Positions 16,188 to 26,061 of a stretch of DNA of 64,000 nt are shown piece by piece. The notes under the pieces are model-generated. The model ran no database searches, was not told the origin of the DNA, and saw only the letters and a list, made by a program, of their open reading frames with translations. A program made the position numbers and the translations under genes. The stretch comes from Lagierella massiliensis (lineage in GTDB: Bacteria; Bacillota; Clostridia; Tissierellales; Peptoniphilaceae). Each line of letters opens with the position of its first letter. Position 1 is the first letter of the stretch. The DNA lies in NCBI GenBank assembly GCA_030532135.1, contig JAUNLT010000002.1, positions 62,001 through 126,000 of the forward strand, given 5' to 3'.

Positions 16188-17576
16188 TTAATTATTACTA
16201 TTCCTTTCCTCTCTTTTTTTAACCCAACCTTCTATATTAGCTTGAGTTCCCCTCTCAATGGATAAATCTCCACTTCCAACATCTTTTGTGATTGTTGAGC
16301 CTGCAGCAATAAATCCCTTTTCTCCTATGTGAACAGGTGCTACTATATTTGCATTAGATCCAATAAAAGCTCTATCTTCTACTTTGGAACGATGTTTCTT
16401 ATATCCATCGTAATTTACAAATATTACTCCACATCCGATATTTATATTTTTGCCTAAATCCGCATCTCCTATATAAGCTAAGTGACCTGCCTTTGTATTA
16501 TCTCCAATTGTAGCATTCTTAACTTCTACAAAATTTCCTATATGAACTTTTTTACCAAGTCTAGATTTAGGTCTTAAATGGGCAAAAGGTCCAATGTCTG
16601 TTCCTTCTCCAACAAAAGACGATTCTATAACCGAAGATTTTATTATTACATTATCTTCTATAATACTATTATCTATTGTGCTATCTCCTGTTATTAAACA
16701 GTCTTCTCCTATTACAGTATCTCCTGTAATTTTAGCACCTGAACAAATTTTTGTGTCCTTTCCTATCTTTACCCCGTCTTGTATAAATATATTTGACGGA
16801 TTTTCCATAATCACTCCTTCAGCCATAAACCTTTTGTTTATTCTAGCCCTTAGAAGTTCTTCCGCTTCAGAAAGTTGAACTTTTGAATTAATTCCATGAA
16901 CTTCAATTTCATCAGGTATTTGATATGTCAGTATATTTTTCCCATCTTGTCTTATTATTTGAAAAATATCAGTTAAATATAATTCTCCTTGATCATTATT
17001 CTGATCTAGTTTTGAAATTGCTATTTTTAGTTCTTTTCCATTTATAACCATCAATCCTGAATTATATTCTTTTATTTCCAATTGCTCTTTCGTACAGTCT
17101 CTATGTTCCACAATCTTTAAGAAATAACCTTTTTCATCTTTTATGATTCTTCCATAATCAGTAGGGTCATGTGCAATAGCTGTAAGCACCGTTGCAACCG
17201 AATTTTTCTCGTTGTGATATTTAACAAGCTCTTTTAAAGTTTCTCCCTTTATAAGAGGAGTGTCTCCTGTTAGAATTAAAACCGTATCCTCATCTGAAAC
17301 TTCATCTAAAGCCAGACTAACCGCATATCCGGTACCATAAGGAAATTCAGGACCTATTTTTTGTTCTTTAACAATTAAATTAGATTCTTTAAATAATTCC
17401 TTTAACTCTTCTTTATTTTTACCTGCAATGATAATTTTCTTTTCCATATTACACTCATCACAAGCATCCATTACATATTTAATCATAGGTTTATTAATAA
17501 GTTTTTGAAGAACTTTAGAATGTTTAGATTTCATTCTAGTTCCTTCGCCCGCTGCTAATATTATTGAAATATTCAA
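16188..17576 (-). CDS. glmU: Bifunctional GlmU uridyltransferase / glucosamine-1-phosphate acetyltransferase
   Basis: 462 residues. The N-terminal pyrophosphorylase domain has LAAGEGTRMKSKHSKVLQ; the C-terminal left-handed beta-helix (from about 250) has the acetyltransferase residues around HLRPKSRLG and GNFVEVKNATIG. It makes UDP-GlcNAc for peptidoglycan, feeding murA and murC elsewhere in the window. The start codon is TTG at 17576, six bases after GGAGG; no nearer ATG exists in frame. It is the first gene of the glmU-pth-mfd-prsA operon. Confidence 0.96.
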   Translation of the reverse strand: MNISIILAAGEGTRMKSKHSKVLQKLINKPMIKYVMDACDECNMEKKIIIAGKNKEELKELFKESNLIVKEQKIGPEFPYGTGYAVSLALDEVSDEDTVLILTGDTPLIKGETLKELVKYHNEKNSVATVLTAIAHDPTDYGRIIKDEKGYFLKIVEHRDCTKEQLEIKEYNSGLMVINGKELKIAISKLDQNNDQGELYLTDIFQIIRQDGKNILTYQIPDEIEVHGINSKVQLSEAEELLRARINKRFMAEGVIMENPSNIFIQDGVKIGKDTKICSGAKITGDTVIGEDCLITGDSTIDNSIIEDNVIIKSSVIESSFVGEGTDIGPFAHLRPKSRLGKKVHIGNFVEVKNATIGDNTKAGHLAYIGDADLGKNINIGCGVIFVNYDGYKKHRSKVEDRAFIGSNANIVAPVHIGEKGFIAAGSTITKDVGSGDLSIERGTQANIEGWVKKREERNSNN

Positions 17577-17915
17577 ATTTTTACCTCCGATTATAAACTC
17601 ATACTTAATAATATATTTATTTGTTAAAATTGTCTACCAATTAAGCCATTTTAACAGCTTTACACTGTTTCTTTTAAAGTTTACTACACTTAGCTTTAAT
17701 TAAAATTAAATAGATTTTTATTTACTTTCAAACTATATTATATCTTATTTTAAAGAATTGTATTTGTTTCATAAGGTATTTTATTAGTTAATGCCTTTAA
17801 ATTTCAATAAATTTATAACAATTATTACAACATTTTAACAAAAGTTCTATTTAACTAGACTTTTCTTTAACCCAATTTTTCCTTATGGTATAATACACTT
17901 GTTTAGGGGGAAATT
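17577..17915. other. Divergent intergenic region glmU/murC
   Basis: 339 bases, very A/T-rich, without a credible gene. The right end holds the murC promoter. A short pyrimidine/A-rich stretch precedes glmU, whose own promoter I could not define. No riboswitch consensus was recognised. Confidence 0.6.
17866..17894 (+). promoter_or_regulatory. Probable sigma-A promoter of murC
   Basis: -35-like TTTAAC (17866-17871), 17-base spacer, perfect -10 TATAAT (17889-17894). The expected start is near 17901, leaving a short leader with AGGGGG before the murC ATG at 17916. Confidence 0.65.
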
Positions 17916-19304
17916 ATGTTTAATTTTGATTTTAACGATAAAAATATAAAGAAAATTCACTTCATTGGAGTTGGTGGAATTTCTATGAGTGGAATTGCCC
18001 AACTACTAAATTTTCACGGATATGAAGTTACCGGTTCCGATAGAGAAGACTCTGAGACTTTAGATAACCTTAGAGAAAAAGGTATAAAAGTTTATGTTGG
18101 TCAGAAAAAAGAAAATATTGAAAATCCTGACCTGGTAGTTTATACCGATGCAATTTTAGATGATAATGAAGAATTAATTGAAGCACATAAAAAAGGATGC
18201 CCAGTTGTTACAAGGGGCGTTTTTCTAGGTGCTCTTATGAAAAATTATAGATATTCCATGGGAATTTCAGGTTCCCACGGCAAGTCTACAACCACCAGCA
18301 TGATCTCAAAAATTCTAGTTGAGGCAGATGTTGATCCTTCAATACTTCTAGGTGGAAAACTAGATGAGATTGAAGGAAATATGCATAATGGAAATAGTGA
18401 ATACTTTTTAACGGAAGCTTGTGAATTTAAAGGAAATATCCTATATTACTATCCTGCTATGGCAGTTATACTAAATATAGATGAAGACCATTTAGATTAT
18501 TATAAAGATATTAACCATATAGTTAGTACTTTTATAGGTTATATGAAAAATCTTTCTGAGGATTCAAAAGCTATTATAAATATAGATGACGAAAACTGTC
18601 TACCTCTACTTGAGCATATCAAAGGAGAGATAATAACCTTTGGTATTGAAAATAAAGACGCAACCTATAATATAACTAATGTAAGTTTTGATGAAATAGG
18701 TCATCCTTCATTTACAATTATTAGTGACAGGCTTGGTTTTGGTAAACAACACTTTACTTTAGATATAATTGGACGTTACAATATATATAATGCAGCAGCT
18801 GCAATTATTGCCTCTTTTGAATCGGGAATTGAGATTGAAAAGATAAAAAAATCTATAACAGGTTACCACAATCTTCACAGAAGAATGGAAGTTGTAGGTT
18901 CTTATAAAGATGCTACTATAATGACCGATTATGGTCATCACCCTACAGAGATCAAGGCAACTACCTCTGCTTTAGGTGAACACAAAAAAGGTAGGTTAAT
19001 TTGTGCTTTCCAACCTCACACTTATAGTAGAACTAAGCATCTTTTAGATGATTTTTCTAATTCTTTTTATGATTGTGACGAAGTTATAGTTACTGAAATA
19101 TATGCTGCAAGGGAGAAATTTGATCCTTCTATCCACTCTGTGGACTTGGTGGAAAAACTTAGAGAAAATGGTGTAAACGCCATTTATATCAAGACCTTTG
19201 ACGAGGCCTGTGATTATATACAAAAAAATGTAAGAGCAAATGACACAGTGATTACCACAGGTTGTGGAAATCCCGATGTCCTAGCAAAAATGATAGTAAA
19301 GTAG
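17916..19304 (+). CDS. murC: UDP-N-acetylmuramate--L-alanine ligase
   Basis: 462 residues. N-terminal Rossmann motif HFIGVGGISMSGIAQLL, ATP-binding GSHGKSTTTSMI near 115, and central LNIDEDHLDYY. It adds L-alanine to UDP-MurNAc in the cytoplasm, the first peptide step of peptidoglycan synthesis. AGGGGG precedes the ATG. The threonine aldolase gene begins 10 bases downstream, probably in the same transcript. Confidence 0.97.
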   Translation: MFNFDFNDKNIKKIHFIGVGGISMSGIAQLLNFHGYEVTGSDREDSETLDNLREKGIKVYVGQKKENIENPDLVVYTDAILDDNEELIEAHKKGCPVVTRGVFLGALMKNYRYSMGISGSHGKSTTTSMISKILVEADVDPSILLGGKLDEIEGNMHNGNSEYFLTEACEFKGNILYYYPAMAVILNIDEDHLDYYKDINHIVSTFIGYMKNLSEDSKAIINIDDENCLPLLEHIKGEIITFGIENKDATYNITNVSFDEIGHPSFTIISDRLGFGKQHFTLDIIGRYNIYNAAAAIIASFESGIEIEKIKKSITGYHNLHRRMEVVGSYKDATIMTDYGHHPTEIKATTSALGEHKKGRLICAFQPHTYSRTKHLLDDFSNSFYDCDEVIVTEIYAAREKFDPSIHSVDLVEKLRENGVNAIYIKTFDEACDYIQKNVRANDTVITTGCGNPDVLAKMIVK

Positions 19305-19314
19305 AGGTTATGTT

Positions 19315-20343
19315 ATGATTTATTTAAATTGCGACTATGCAGGTGGAGTACATCCAAATATTCTAAAGAGATTTATGGAGACGAATGGCGAACAATCTGG
19401 CGTGTATGGATTTGACAAGTACTCCCAGGAGGCAAGAGAAAGAATTAAATCCCTTTGTAGTAAAGACGATATGGATATTTTCTTTATTTCTGGGGGAACT
19501 CAGACAAATGTAATAGGAATTTCCGCAACTATTAAACATTATCAAGCTGTAATTTCAGCTGATACTGGTCATATTAATACCCATGAATGTGGCGCTGTTG
19601 AAAACACTGGACATAAAATTGTTACGCTTCCAAATAAAAATGGAAAATTAGTTGCAAAAGACATTGCAAAAATGATTGATGCCCACCACGTTCAAGGTAT
19701 GGCAAGAATTCACGATGTACAGCCAAAGATGGTCTACATTTCAAATTCTACTGAATTTGGTACTATTTACTCTCGTAAGGAGATAGAAGAAATATATGAA
19801 GTATGCCAAAAATATGGATTGTACTTATTTATTGACGGAGCAAGACTTGGATATGCTCTTACTGCAGAAAACAATGATATAGATTTGGAATTTTTAGCAA
19901 ACCACTGCGACCTTTTTTACATTGGTGGAACCAAGATAGGTGCAATGTTTGGTGAAGCTCTTGTGGTAATAAACCCTGAAATTAGAAAAGACTTTCAATA
20001 CAATTTGAAACTAAGAGGTGCTTTACTTGCTAAAGGCAGAATGCTTGGAATACAATTTTTAGAATTATTTACTGATAATTTATATTTTGATTTAGCTAGA
20101 GGAGCTAATAAACTTGCCACAAAATTAAGAAAAGCACTTGTTGAAAAAGGTTATGAATTAACTGTAAATTCTCCAACAAACCTGACTTTTGTAGTCATGA
20201 ATGACGATAAGTTAGATGATTTATCCCAAGATTTTTCGTTTGAGGTAATAAGTCAATATGACGATGAAAGCAAGGTTATTAGAATTGCCACAGGATGGGA
20301 TACTAAAGAAGAAGATATTGACGCATTAATAAGTAGATTATAA
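19315..20343 (+). CDS. ltaE: Low-specificity threonine aldolase (PLP beta-eliminating lyase family)
   Basis: 342 residues of the aspartate-aminotransferase fold I group. PLP lysine is in DLFYIGGTKIGAMFGEAL (about residue 205); the conserved DGARLGYAL lies upstream. It cleaves L-threonine or allo-threonine to glycine and acetaldehyde. In this organism the glycine could enter the glycine reductase pathway encoded at 44066-51401. It follows murC by 10 bases and ends in a strong terminator. Confidence 0.88.
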   Translation: MIYLNCDYAGGVHPNILKRFMETNGEQSGVYGFDKYSQEARERIKSLCSKDDMDIFFISGGTQTNVIGISATIKHYQAVISADTGHINTHECGAVENTGHKIVTLPNKNGKLVAKDIAKMIDAHHVQGMARIHDVQPKMVYISNSTEFGTIYSRKEIEEIYEVCQKYGLYLFIDGARLGYALTAENNDIDLEFLANHCDLFYIGGTKIGAMFGEALVVINPEIRKDFQYNLKLRGALLAKGRMLGIQFLELFTDNLYFDLARGANKLATKLRKALVEKGYELTVNSPTNLTFVVMNDDKLDDLSQDFSFEVISQYDDESKVIRIATGWDTKEEDIDALISRL

Positions 20344-20347
20344 AGTT

Positions 20348-20377
20348 AAAGCCTAAGTCTTAAGACTTAGGCTTTTT
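20348..20377. terminator. Bidirectional terminator after threonine aldolase
   Basis: Perfect palindrome AAAGCCTAAGTCTT / AAGACTTAGGCTTT followed by TTT on the plus strand. The far arm overlaps the last codons of the convergent dCMP deaminase gene. Confidence 0.9.
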
Positions 20378-20816
20378 TATTAAAATTCAACTGAGTTAAT
20401 TTTATATTATTTCTATTTAAGAGTTCCAGTGCATAATCGTCAATTCTATATGCTTCTTCATAATATATTTCAGATATTCCTGCTTGGATTAATGCTTTTG
20501 TACAATTTAGACATGGAAAATGGGTTACATAACACTTACACCCTTTTACGCTAATCCCCTCTTTTGCACAATATAACAACGCATTCATTTCCGCATGTAT
20601 GGTTGCAATACAATGTCCTTCTCTCATAGTATGCCCTACTTCATCACAGTGTGGATTTCCTACCACTGATCCATTATAACCTGTTGAAACTATTCTATTG
20701 TCTTTATTTACAAGTACACACCCTACATATGCTCTATCGCAAGTACCTCTAGAAGCTACCATTTTTGCAAGGTTCATAAAATATTCATCCCAAGAAACTC
20801 TCATAATTTCCTCCAT
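20367..20816 (-). CDS. dCMP deaminase family protein (ComEB-like)
   Basis: 149 residues. Zinc-binding and catalytic motifs are HAEMNALLYC and HFPCLNCTKALIQAG. It deaminates dCMP to dUMP for thymidylate supply. MRVSWDEYFMNLAKMVASRGTCDRAYVGC matches the family N-terminus, so the Met five residues into the frame (near 20804) is the likely start, with GGAGG upstream. It has a convergent neighbour and appears monocistronic. Confidence 0.92.
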   Translation of the reverse strand: MEEIMRVSWDEYFMNLAKMVASRGTCDRAYVGCVLVNKDNRIVSTGYNGSVVGNPHCDEVGHTMREGHCIATIHAEMNALLYCAKEGISVKGCKCYVTHFPCLNCTKALIQAGISEIYYEEAYRIDDYALELLNRNNIKLTQLNFNKKA

Positions 20817-20954
20817 AATCTTGTTTCTTTTTGTATTGTATCATCTAAATTGAAAACAAGCCATAATTTTTTATTATTTTATATTTGTTATTTAATATTA
20901 GTAAATTTTATTCCACAATACTTTTCTGTTATAATATTTTTATTGGAGGCCATT

Positions 20955-21386
20955 ATGAAAAAATTATTTATAATGATTCTTCTCACTTTTCTTCTAAATT
21001 CCTGCAAGAGTAAAGTTGATATAGCTAAAATCAGTGAAATAAAGGTAAATCTAAATGAAAATCCTAAACTTGAAAAGCTGATTAAAGACATTAACCGAGA
21101 TCAAAGACATTCAGCCTTGGTTTTAAATAGGGATAAATTTATTTTAATTTACAATAACCCGTCATCTAAGGTAAAAGATTACAATTTAGATATTTTAGAT
21201 GGAGAACTATACATAAATTTAGAAGGTGAAGAAGCTAAAGACGAACCAATGAGGTTCTACCAAGTTGGTAAAGATACCGAAGTTGGAGATTATATAAAAA
21301 AATATGATGTTCCAAAAAAGGTTCATATATTCCAAAATGGAGAAGAAATACAAGTAGTATATTTTGAAAATGTAGATATAAAATAG
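20955..21386 (+). CDS. Hypothetical lipoprotein
   Basis: 143 residues from ATG 20955, chosen because TTGGAGG precedes it and because the product then begins with a proper signal peptide and lipobox LLNSC (MKKLFIMILLTFLLNSC). The mature part is hydrophilic, with a mixed alpha/beta look and a C-terminal stretch containing GKDTEVGDYIKKYDVP. I do not recognise a family. A TATAAT at 20930-20935 places the transcript start almost at the ribosome binding site, so the leader is very short. Confidence 0.75.
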   Translation: MKKLFIMILLTFLLNSCKSKVDIAKISEIKVNLNENPKLEKLIKDINRDQRHSALVLNRDKFILIYNNPSSKVKDYNLDILDGELYINLEGEEAKDEPMRFYQVGKDTEVGDYIKKYDVPKKVHIFQNGEEIQVVYFENVDIK

Positions 21387-21416
21387 GCAGTATGTCAAAT
21401 TTGACATACTGCTTTT
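21387..21416. terminator. Bidirectional terminator
   Basis: Perfect inverted repeat GCAGTATGTCAAA / TTTGACATACTGC followed by TTTTAT on the plus strand, immediately after the lipoprotein stop codon. It also serves the convergent gene ending at 21415. Confidence 0.9.
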
Positions 21417-22170
21417 ATATTAAACTTCTTTTGAAATAATAAGATAAGGCTATATACATTATTGGTTGATGTATAATATAGAATACAAGCCTGTTTCTAC
21501 CTATAAAAGTAATTGGATTGTAAGATTTTTTAGCTTTTTTAGGTTTATGGGATAAGTAAATCTTTCCTAAAAAATATCCTCCTATTAGTAAAAATATCCA
21601 CGGTAGTATGGGATAGTAGTCTGTAGACTTAAAGCTTTGTGAAGGAAATCCTAAAAAAAACAGATACTTTGCATTATATAGGTATCGAGGAAGCTCAATA
21701 TTTCCCATGGGCCAATTTAAATATCCATTTGTTATTGGCCAAAAAACATAAAAACCAAACATGGAAATAAAAAAACCAAAATACCCATTAATATATTGCA
21801 GTATTAGTTGCAAAAACACCATTATTAAGGTAGCAAATGCAAAAAAGTGAATTATTCCAAATACTATATATTCCTTAGAATTCATAAGATATGTTGTAAC
21901 TGTTATTATAACTGCAACAATTCCTAGCTTTATCACCTTAGAAACATATCTTTTAGAAAAATGTAAAGTCATTCCAGAAATTGTCATAAATACAAATACT
22001 GAAACTATTCTTAAGTATTCCATCCACTTTGAAGGGTAGAAACTAATATCTTGATTAAATATATATCTCAGATCGTATGAAAAGTGATAAAACATTATAA
22101 AGAGCATGGCTAATCCTGCAAATAAGTCTATGTTGTTATATCTTCTATTTTTTACTTTTTCCTTATTCAT
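21415..22170 (-). CDS. DUF1624 / heparan-alpha-glucosaminide acetyltransferase-like membrane protein
   Basis: 251 residues, about seven membrane segments. The N-terminal NNIDLFAGLAMLFIMFYHFSYDLRYIF has the Asp/His-containing pattern of the acyltransferase-like DUF1624 family. It probably acylates a cell-envelope glycan; no substrate is visible. It is the last gene of a minus-strand group with cardiolipin synthase (8-base gap) and an FMN-binding protein, so a cell-surface role is plausible. Confidence 0.75.
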   Translation of the reverse strand: MNKEKVKNRRYNNIDLFAGLAMLFIMFYHFSYDLRYIFNQDISFYPSKWMEYLRIVSVFVFMTISGMTLHFSKRYVSKVIKLGIVAVIITVTTYLMNSKEYIVFGIIHFFAFATLIMVFLQLILQYINGYFGFFISMFGFYVFWPITNGYLNWPMGNIELPRYLYNAKYLFFLGFPSQSFKSTDYYPILPWIFLLIGGYFLGKIYLSHKPKKAKKSYNPITFIGRNRLVFYIIHQPIMYIALSYYFKRSLI

Positions 22171-22178
22171 ATTTTCTC

Positions 22179-23714
22179 CTATAATAAAGGTGCAAAAATT
22201 CTTAAAACTGATTTTGTAATTCTAGCTATTAAAATTTCATCCCTAACTTCTTGCAAAGTCTTCCTTTGTGAGATTTTAAGAGTTTTTACAAAATCTTCAT
22301 ATATGTCTTTTATAATTGGGGAATCAAAAAACCAAATTCCATTCTCAAAGTGTAAATATAGGGATCTAAAGTCTACATTTATTGTACTTACAACTGCCAC
22401 ATTATCATCGGATACAATATTTTTTGCATGGATAAACCCTGGTTTATATTCGTAAATTTTAACTCCTGCTGATATAAGCTGTTCATAATAACTTTGAGTA
22501 ACCATAAAGACGAGTTTCTTGTCTGCAATATAAGGCGTTATGATTCTTACATCAATTCCTCCTTTTGCAGCAGAGGTTAGAGCTGTGAGCATTTCTGAGG
22601 ACATTATCAAATAGGGAGTGGTTATATATACATAATTTTTTGCTCTATTTATTATATTTAAGTAAATATTCTCACCTACAGGTTCCTTGTCCATAGGAGA
22701 GTCTGCAAATGGTTGAACAAATCCTCTATCTTCTTTAAAATCATCCTCTAAGAAAAACTTATCTGGAATAAACTCATTAAAAGGAGTAAATTCACTACTC
22801 AATGAATTCCACATGGACAAAAAGAACACTGTAAGTGACCAAACCGCCTGTCCTTCAACCCTTACGCCTGAATCTTTCCAATGTCCAAAACGAACTATTT
22901 TATTTATATATTCATCTGCTAGGTTTAACCCTCCCGTATAACCAATTTTTCCATCTATAACAGCAATTTTTCTATGATTTCTATTGTTGTGCTTAGGAAG
23001 TACTATATATTTTATGGGATTAAATACTTGATGTTTTATTCCAACTTCTTCAAGCCTATCTCCAAAGTCTCTGTCCACTTTGTTCATGCACCCAAAATCG
23101 TCATATATAAGTCTAACATCAACACCTTCTTTTACCTTTTCTACTAGAACATCATATATAGTGTCCCATACATAACCCTTATCAATAATGAAATATTCTA
23201 AAAATATAAATGATTTTGCTCTTTTCATATCTTCTACTAAATCTTTAAAGTAAAGCTCCCCAAGTGGATAGTACTTAGACTTAGTTTTTCTATATACGGG
23301 ACAACTTGCGTATCTTTCAAGATACCTACTCTCTAGATAAGCATCTGGATTTTCAATATCTTCTAAAATATTATCTTCATTTGTCATTAAAAAATGAAAT
23401 GAGGAAGTGGTTGTAGCCATGCTATCTCTTACATTCTTAACAAATGTATTTCTAGCAAAAAACAGGTATAGGAAAGATCCAAACAATGGAAGTGTAAGTA
23501 TAGGTATAATCCAGGTTATTTTATATGCAGGATTTGTATCCTTGTTTATTAATACCACAACTAAAATAAGTGAAAGAACTACACTTACCACATAGAACCA
23601 GATAAAATTTTCTTGCAATAGAATAAACATCTCTGCTATTAGAAAAACTTGCAAGAAAAATATTATGGTCATAGAAAAAACTCGACCTGTAATTATTTCC
23701 AAAAATTTTTTCAT
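22179..23714 (-). CDS. cls: Cardiolipin synthase
   Basis: 511 residues. Two N-terminal membrane helices are followed by two phospholipase-D HKD motifs: HNNRNHRKIAVIDGKIGYTGG (about 245-265) and HAKNIVSDDNVAVVSTINVDFRS (about 425-447). It condenses phosphatidylglycerol into cardiolipin at the membrane. Its start overlaps the stop of the upstream FMN-binding gene by 4 bases. Confidence 0.95.
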   Translation of the reverse strand: MKKFLEIITGRVFSMTIIFFLQVFLIAEMFILLQENFIWFYVVSVVLSLILVVVLINKDTNPAYKITWIIPILTLPLFGSFLYLFFARNTFVKNVRDSMATTTSSFHFLMTNEDNILEDIENPDAYLESRYLERYASCPVYRKTKSKYYPLGELYFKDLVEDMKRAKSFIFLEYFIIDKGYVWDTIYDVLVEKVKEGVDVRLIYDDFGCMNKVDRDFGDRLEEVGIKHQVFNPIKYIVLPKHNNRNHRKIAVIDGKIGYTGGLNLADEYINKIVRFGHWKDSGVRVEGQAVWSLTVFFLSMWNSLSSEFTPFNEFIPDKFFLEDDFKEDRGFVQPFADSPMDKEPVGENIYLNIINRAKNYVYITTPYLIMSSEMLTALTSAAKGGIDVRIITPYIADKKLVFMVTQSYYEQLISAGVKIYEYKPGFIHAKNIVSDDNVAVVSTINVDFRSLYLHFENGIWFFDSPIIKDIYEDFVKTLKISQRKTLQEVRDEILIARITKSVLRIFAPLL

Positions 23715-24181
23715 TTTTTCATTTTTCCACGAGCTTCTTTTACGAGAATTTTAAAAACAGCAGTCCTATCCATGGCCTTCTCACTAAATTTAAAGTCTTC
23801 GTCTAGATGATAGTCATCTACAAGTACTTGTAAACTATGTAGTTTTTCATCATAATCAGTTATTTCTTCCATAACTCCATAACCTATCACGCTTGAGTAG
23901 TTCATAGTACAATATCCTCTGCTTTTATCTGCAACTAGCTCTAAATCAGTATCAGCTTCAAAAGAAACCAATGCACCTTCTTTAATATAATCGTACTTAG
24001 TGCCCTCTTTTGCTCCATGAAAGTATAAGACAATTTGTTCACCAAAAAGATAGGCACCCGTGTTGACTGGAAGAAGATATGGGACTTCTTTTCCATTAAA
24101 AGCAAGAACCGTCCTTTGAGACCTTTTAAGAATATCCAGTATTTCCAATTTGTCAGTTACTTCTCTATCTTTTTTTCTCAT
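23711..24181 (-). CDS. Pyridoxamine 5'-phosphate oxidase-fold FMN-binding protein (NimA-like)
   Basis: 156 residues. It begins MRKKDREVTDKLEILDILKRSQRTVLAF and carries YLLPVNTGAYLFGEQIVLYFHGAKEGTK-type strands of the split-barrel flavin fold. NimA-like members reduce nitro compounds; others bind haem or flavin without a known role. It is first in the operon with cls and the DUF1624 gene. Confidence 0.85.
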   Translation of the reverse strand: MRKKDREVTDKLEILDILKRSQRTVLAFNGKEVPYLLPVNTGAYLFGEQIVLYFHGAKEGTKYDYIKEGALVSFEADTDLELVADKSRGYCTMNYSSVIGYGVMEEITDYDEKLHSLQVLVDDYHLDEDFKFSEKAMDRTAVFKILVKEARGKMKK

Positions 24182-24345
24182 AGTAAACCCCTCTACTCCT
24201 TAATTAAATTATAAAACTTTATTTAACTATATCATAGGCTTTAAATTATGGACAGTATTTATATAGACCAATTAAAATTTTCTAAAAGTTCTTGCATTTT
24301 TTCAAATTAAGTATATAATCACTTAAGACGGTAAAGGAGAGATTT

Positions 24346-24636
24346 ATGAAAAAATTATTTAGCATTAGAATTTTACTTAGCTGTAAAGTCGATTCCAAAG
24401 AACTTTTTGAAGAGTCTTTAATAATTGTTAAATTGAATAATATCGACGAAATAAAAGATGCAGTTTCTTCCTATGTGGAAGATTTAGATGAAGAACACGA
24501 AGATAAAATTTTTAAAGTAATTTCTATATTGGATTATTATGAAATTCACGATGAAGTTAATTTTTCTCAAGACTACTCTCAAATCTATAGTAGGTTTTTA
24601 AGTAGTGAAGAACTTGAACTTTATCCAGAATTTTAA
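24346..24636 (+). CDS. Small conserved-looking protein, possibly DUF4288
   Basis: 96 residues, acidic, without membrane segments. The layout (FSIRILLSCKVDSKELFEESLIIVK, then a C-terminal VISILDYYEIHDEV) resembles DUF4288 proteins, whose function is unknown; the match is tentative. AAAGGAGAG lies seven bases before the ATG and a strong terminator follows, so it is a real monocistronic gene. Confidence 0.65.
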   Translation: MKKLFSIRILLSCKVDSKELFEESLIIVKLNNIDEIKDAVSSYVEDLDEEHEDKIFKVISILDYYEIHDEVNFSQDYSQIYSRFLSSEELELYPEF

Positions 24637-24648
24637 TCTAAAATTAAA

Positions 24649-24697
24649 AAGTGCAAATGTAAAGCTTTTATTATCAGCTAACATTTGCACTTATTTT
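24649..24697. terminator. Bidirectional terminator
   Basis: 12-bp arms AAGTGCAAATGT / ACATTTGCACTT with a 20-base loop that itself has AAGC/GCT complementarity, followed by ATTTTTATT on the plus strand. It separates convergent genes ending at 24636 and 24697. Confidence 0.85.
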
Positions 24698-25212
24698 TAT
24701 TCTTCAGCACCTGTTTCAGTTGGCTTTTTTCCTCCCTTATCAGGGTTTGTGTTTCCATCTGTTTCTTCATTACCAGTTTCAACTTTTGCCTTATCGTCTG
24801 TGATATTAGGTGGGTTTTTTATCGGGTTTAAAAATGGTGACATTGTAACTTCACCTGTTAACTTACTTATTTCTCCCTCTTCTATCTCTCCTATATGTCT
24901 AATTGCAACCTCATCACCCTCTTTAAAAAGCTTAACATCAGCAGGAGAACCATCTTTGTTTATAGGGTTGAATTTTTCATCTGTGGTATATTCAAAAACC
25001 TTCCCTTTAAATTCCTTAGGGCTTTCTTCAAGACCTTTAATGCTAAATTTAGTTTCCTCTCCCACTTCTTCCATAGACTCAATTGTTCCGTAAAATACAG
25101 AAGTCATCTTGTCTATTTTTTCTTGTTCTTTCTTTGTTTTAACATTGTCATAAATTCCATAAGCAGATATTACGACAATTAGTGCAAATATAATTGCAAA
25201 AAACTTTTTCAT
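24697..25212 (-). CDS. Hypothetical membrane-anchored or secreted protein
   Basis: 171 residues. One N-terminal hydrophobic segment (3-20) without a clear cleavage Cys is followed by a charged strand-rich domain (about 38-125), then a tail rich in Asn, Pro, Gly, Thr and Glu, typical of a flexible exported linker. No family recognised. AGGAGG precedes the ATG. It appears to be a single-gene unit. Confidence 0.65.
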   Translation of the reverse strand: MKKFFAIIFALIVVISAYGIYDNVKTKKEQEKIDKMTSVFYGTIESMEEVGEETKFSIKGLEESPKEFKGKVFEYTTDEKFNPINKDGSPADVKLFKEGDEVAIRHIGEIEEGEISKLTGEVTMSPFLNPIKNPPNITDDKAKVETGNEETDGNTNPDKGGKKPTETGAEE

Positions 25213-25248
25213 ATATTCCTCCTACAAAAATTGATAATAACAGATATA

Positions 25249-26061
25249 TTATAAACTTAACCTTTCTACAATTTCAACTATTGGACTGTCCTTATAACTT
25301 GAATTTAAAACTAATTTAGCTTCTTTTTTTAAGTCTAAAACTGCATTTGAAACACAAACGCCATAAAACCTATTTATCATTTCCAGGTCGTTATAATTAT
25401 CTCCAATCGCTATTATTTCATCGTTTCTAATGTTTAATATATCTGAAATGACTTTTATTCCTTCAGCCTTATTAACATCTTTACATGTCATGTCTAAGTA
25501 CCTAGTATTTGAAAATGCAAAGTTTATTTTTTCACCATACTCTACTTGAAGCCTATCCTTGTGTAATGTCAAAAGCTCTCTGGAATTGTCTATATAATTA
25601 ATTTTACAAATGTCCTCTTTAATGAGACTTAAAATCTCATTATTTTCTACCTTTTCAAAATCTATTTGTCTCCTTTTATAGTCCTCAAATTGACTTTTAT
25701 CTCCATTGTATAAATACACTTTTTTCGGTGTAAAAAGTTCCATTGTAAGATTATGCTTAATTCCATATTCTACAATGCCCATTGAAATACTCTTTTTAAT
25801 CGTGGACTTAAATAAGGTTTTATCATTTTCTAAATCAAAAACACAAGCACCATTTTGGCTTATTGCATATTCTTTCTTATCTTTAAGAACCGTATCAATA
25901 TGTCTATACATGGAAGTTATATTTCTTCCAGAGGCAAAAACAAATTTTATTCCTTTATTCAAAATATATTCTATTGCTTCAATGTCTTTTTGAGAAATCT
26001 CATCTTTTTCATTTAAAATAGTCTTGTCCATATCACAGACTATCAATTTAAAACTATTCAC
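25249..26061 (-). CDS. Cof-type HAD-IIB family phosphatase
   Basis: 270 residues. Motif I is CDMDKTILNE with the nucleophilic Asp, motif IV is IAIGDNYNDLEMI, and the FASGRN loop is present. A C2B-type cap lies between about 80 and 185. It dephosphorylates sugar phosphates or similar metabolites in the cytoplasm; the substrate is not determinable. Its ATG overlaps the preceding FAD-dependent gene by 8 bases. Confidence 0.9.
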   Translation of the reverse strand: MNSFKLIVCDMDKTILNEKDEISQKDIEAIEYILNKGIKFVFASGRNITSMYRHIDTVLKDKKEYAISQNGACVFDLENDKTLFKSTIKKSISMGIVEYGIKHNLTMELFTPKKVYLYNGDKSQFEDYKRRQIDFEKVENNEILSLIKEDICKINYIDNSRELLTLHKDRLQVEYGEKINFAFSNTRYLDMTCKDVNKAEGIKVISDILNIRNDEIIAIGDNYNDLEMINRFYGVCVSNAVLDLKKEAKLVLNSSYKDSPIVEIVERLSL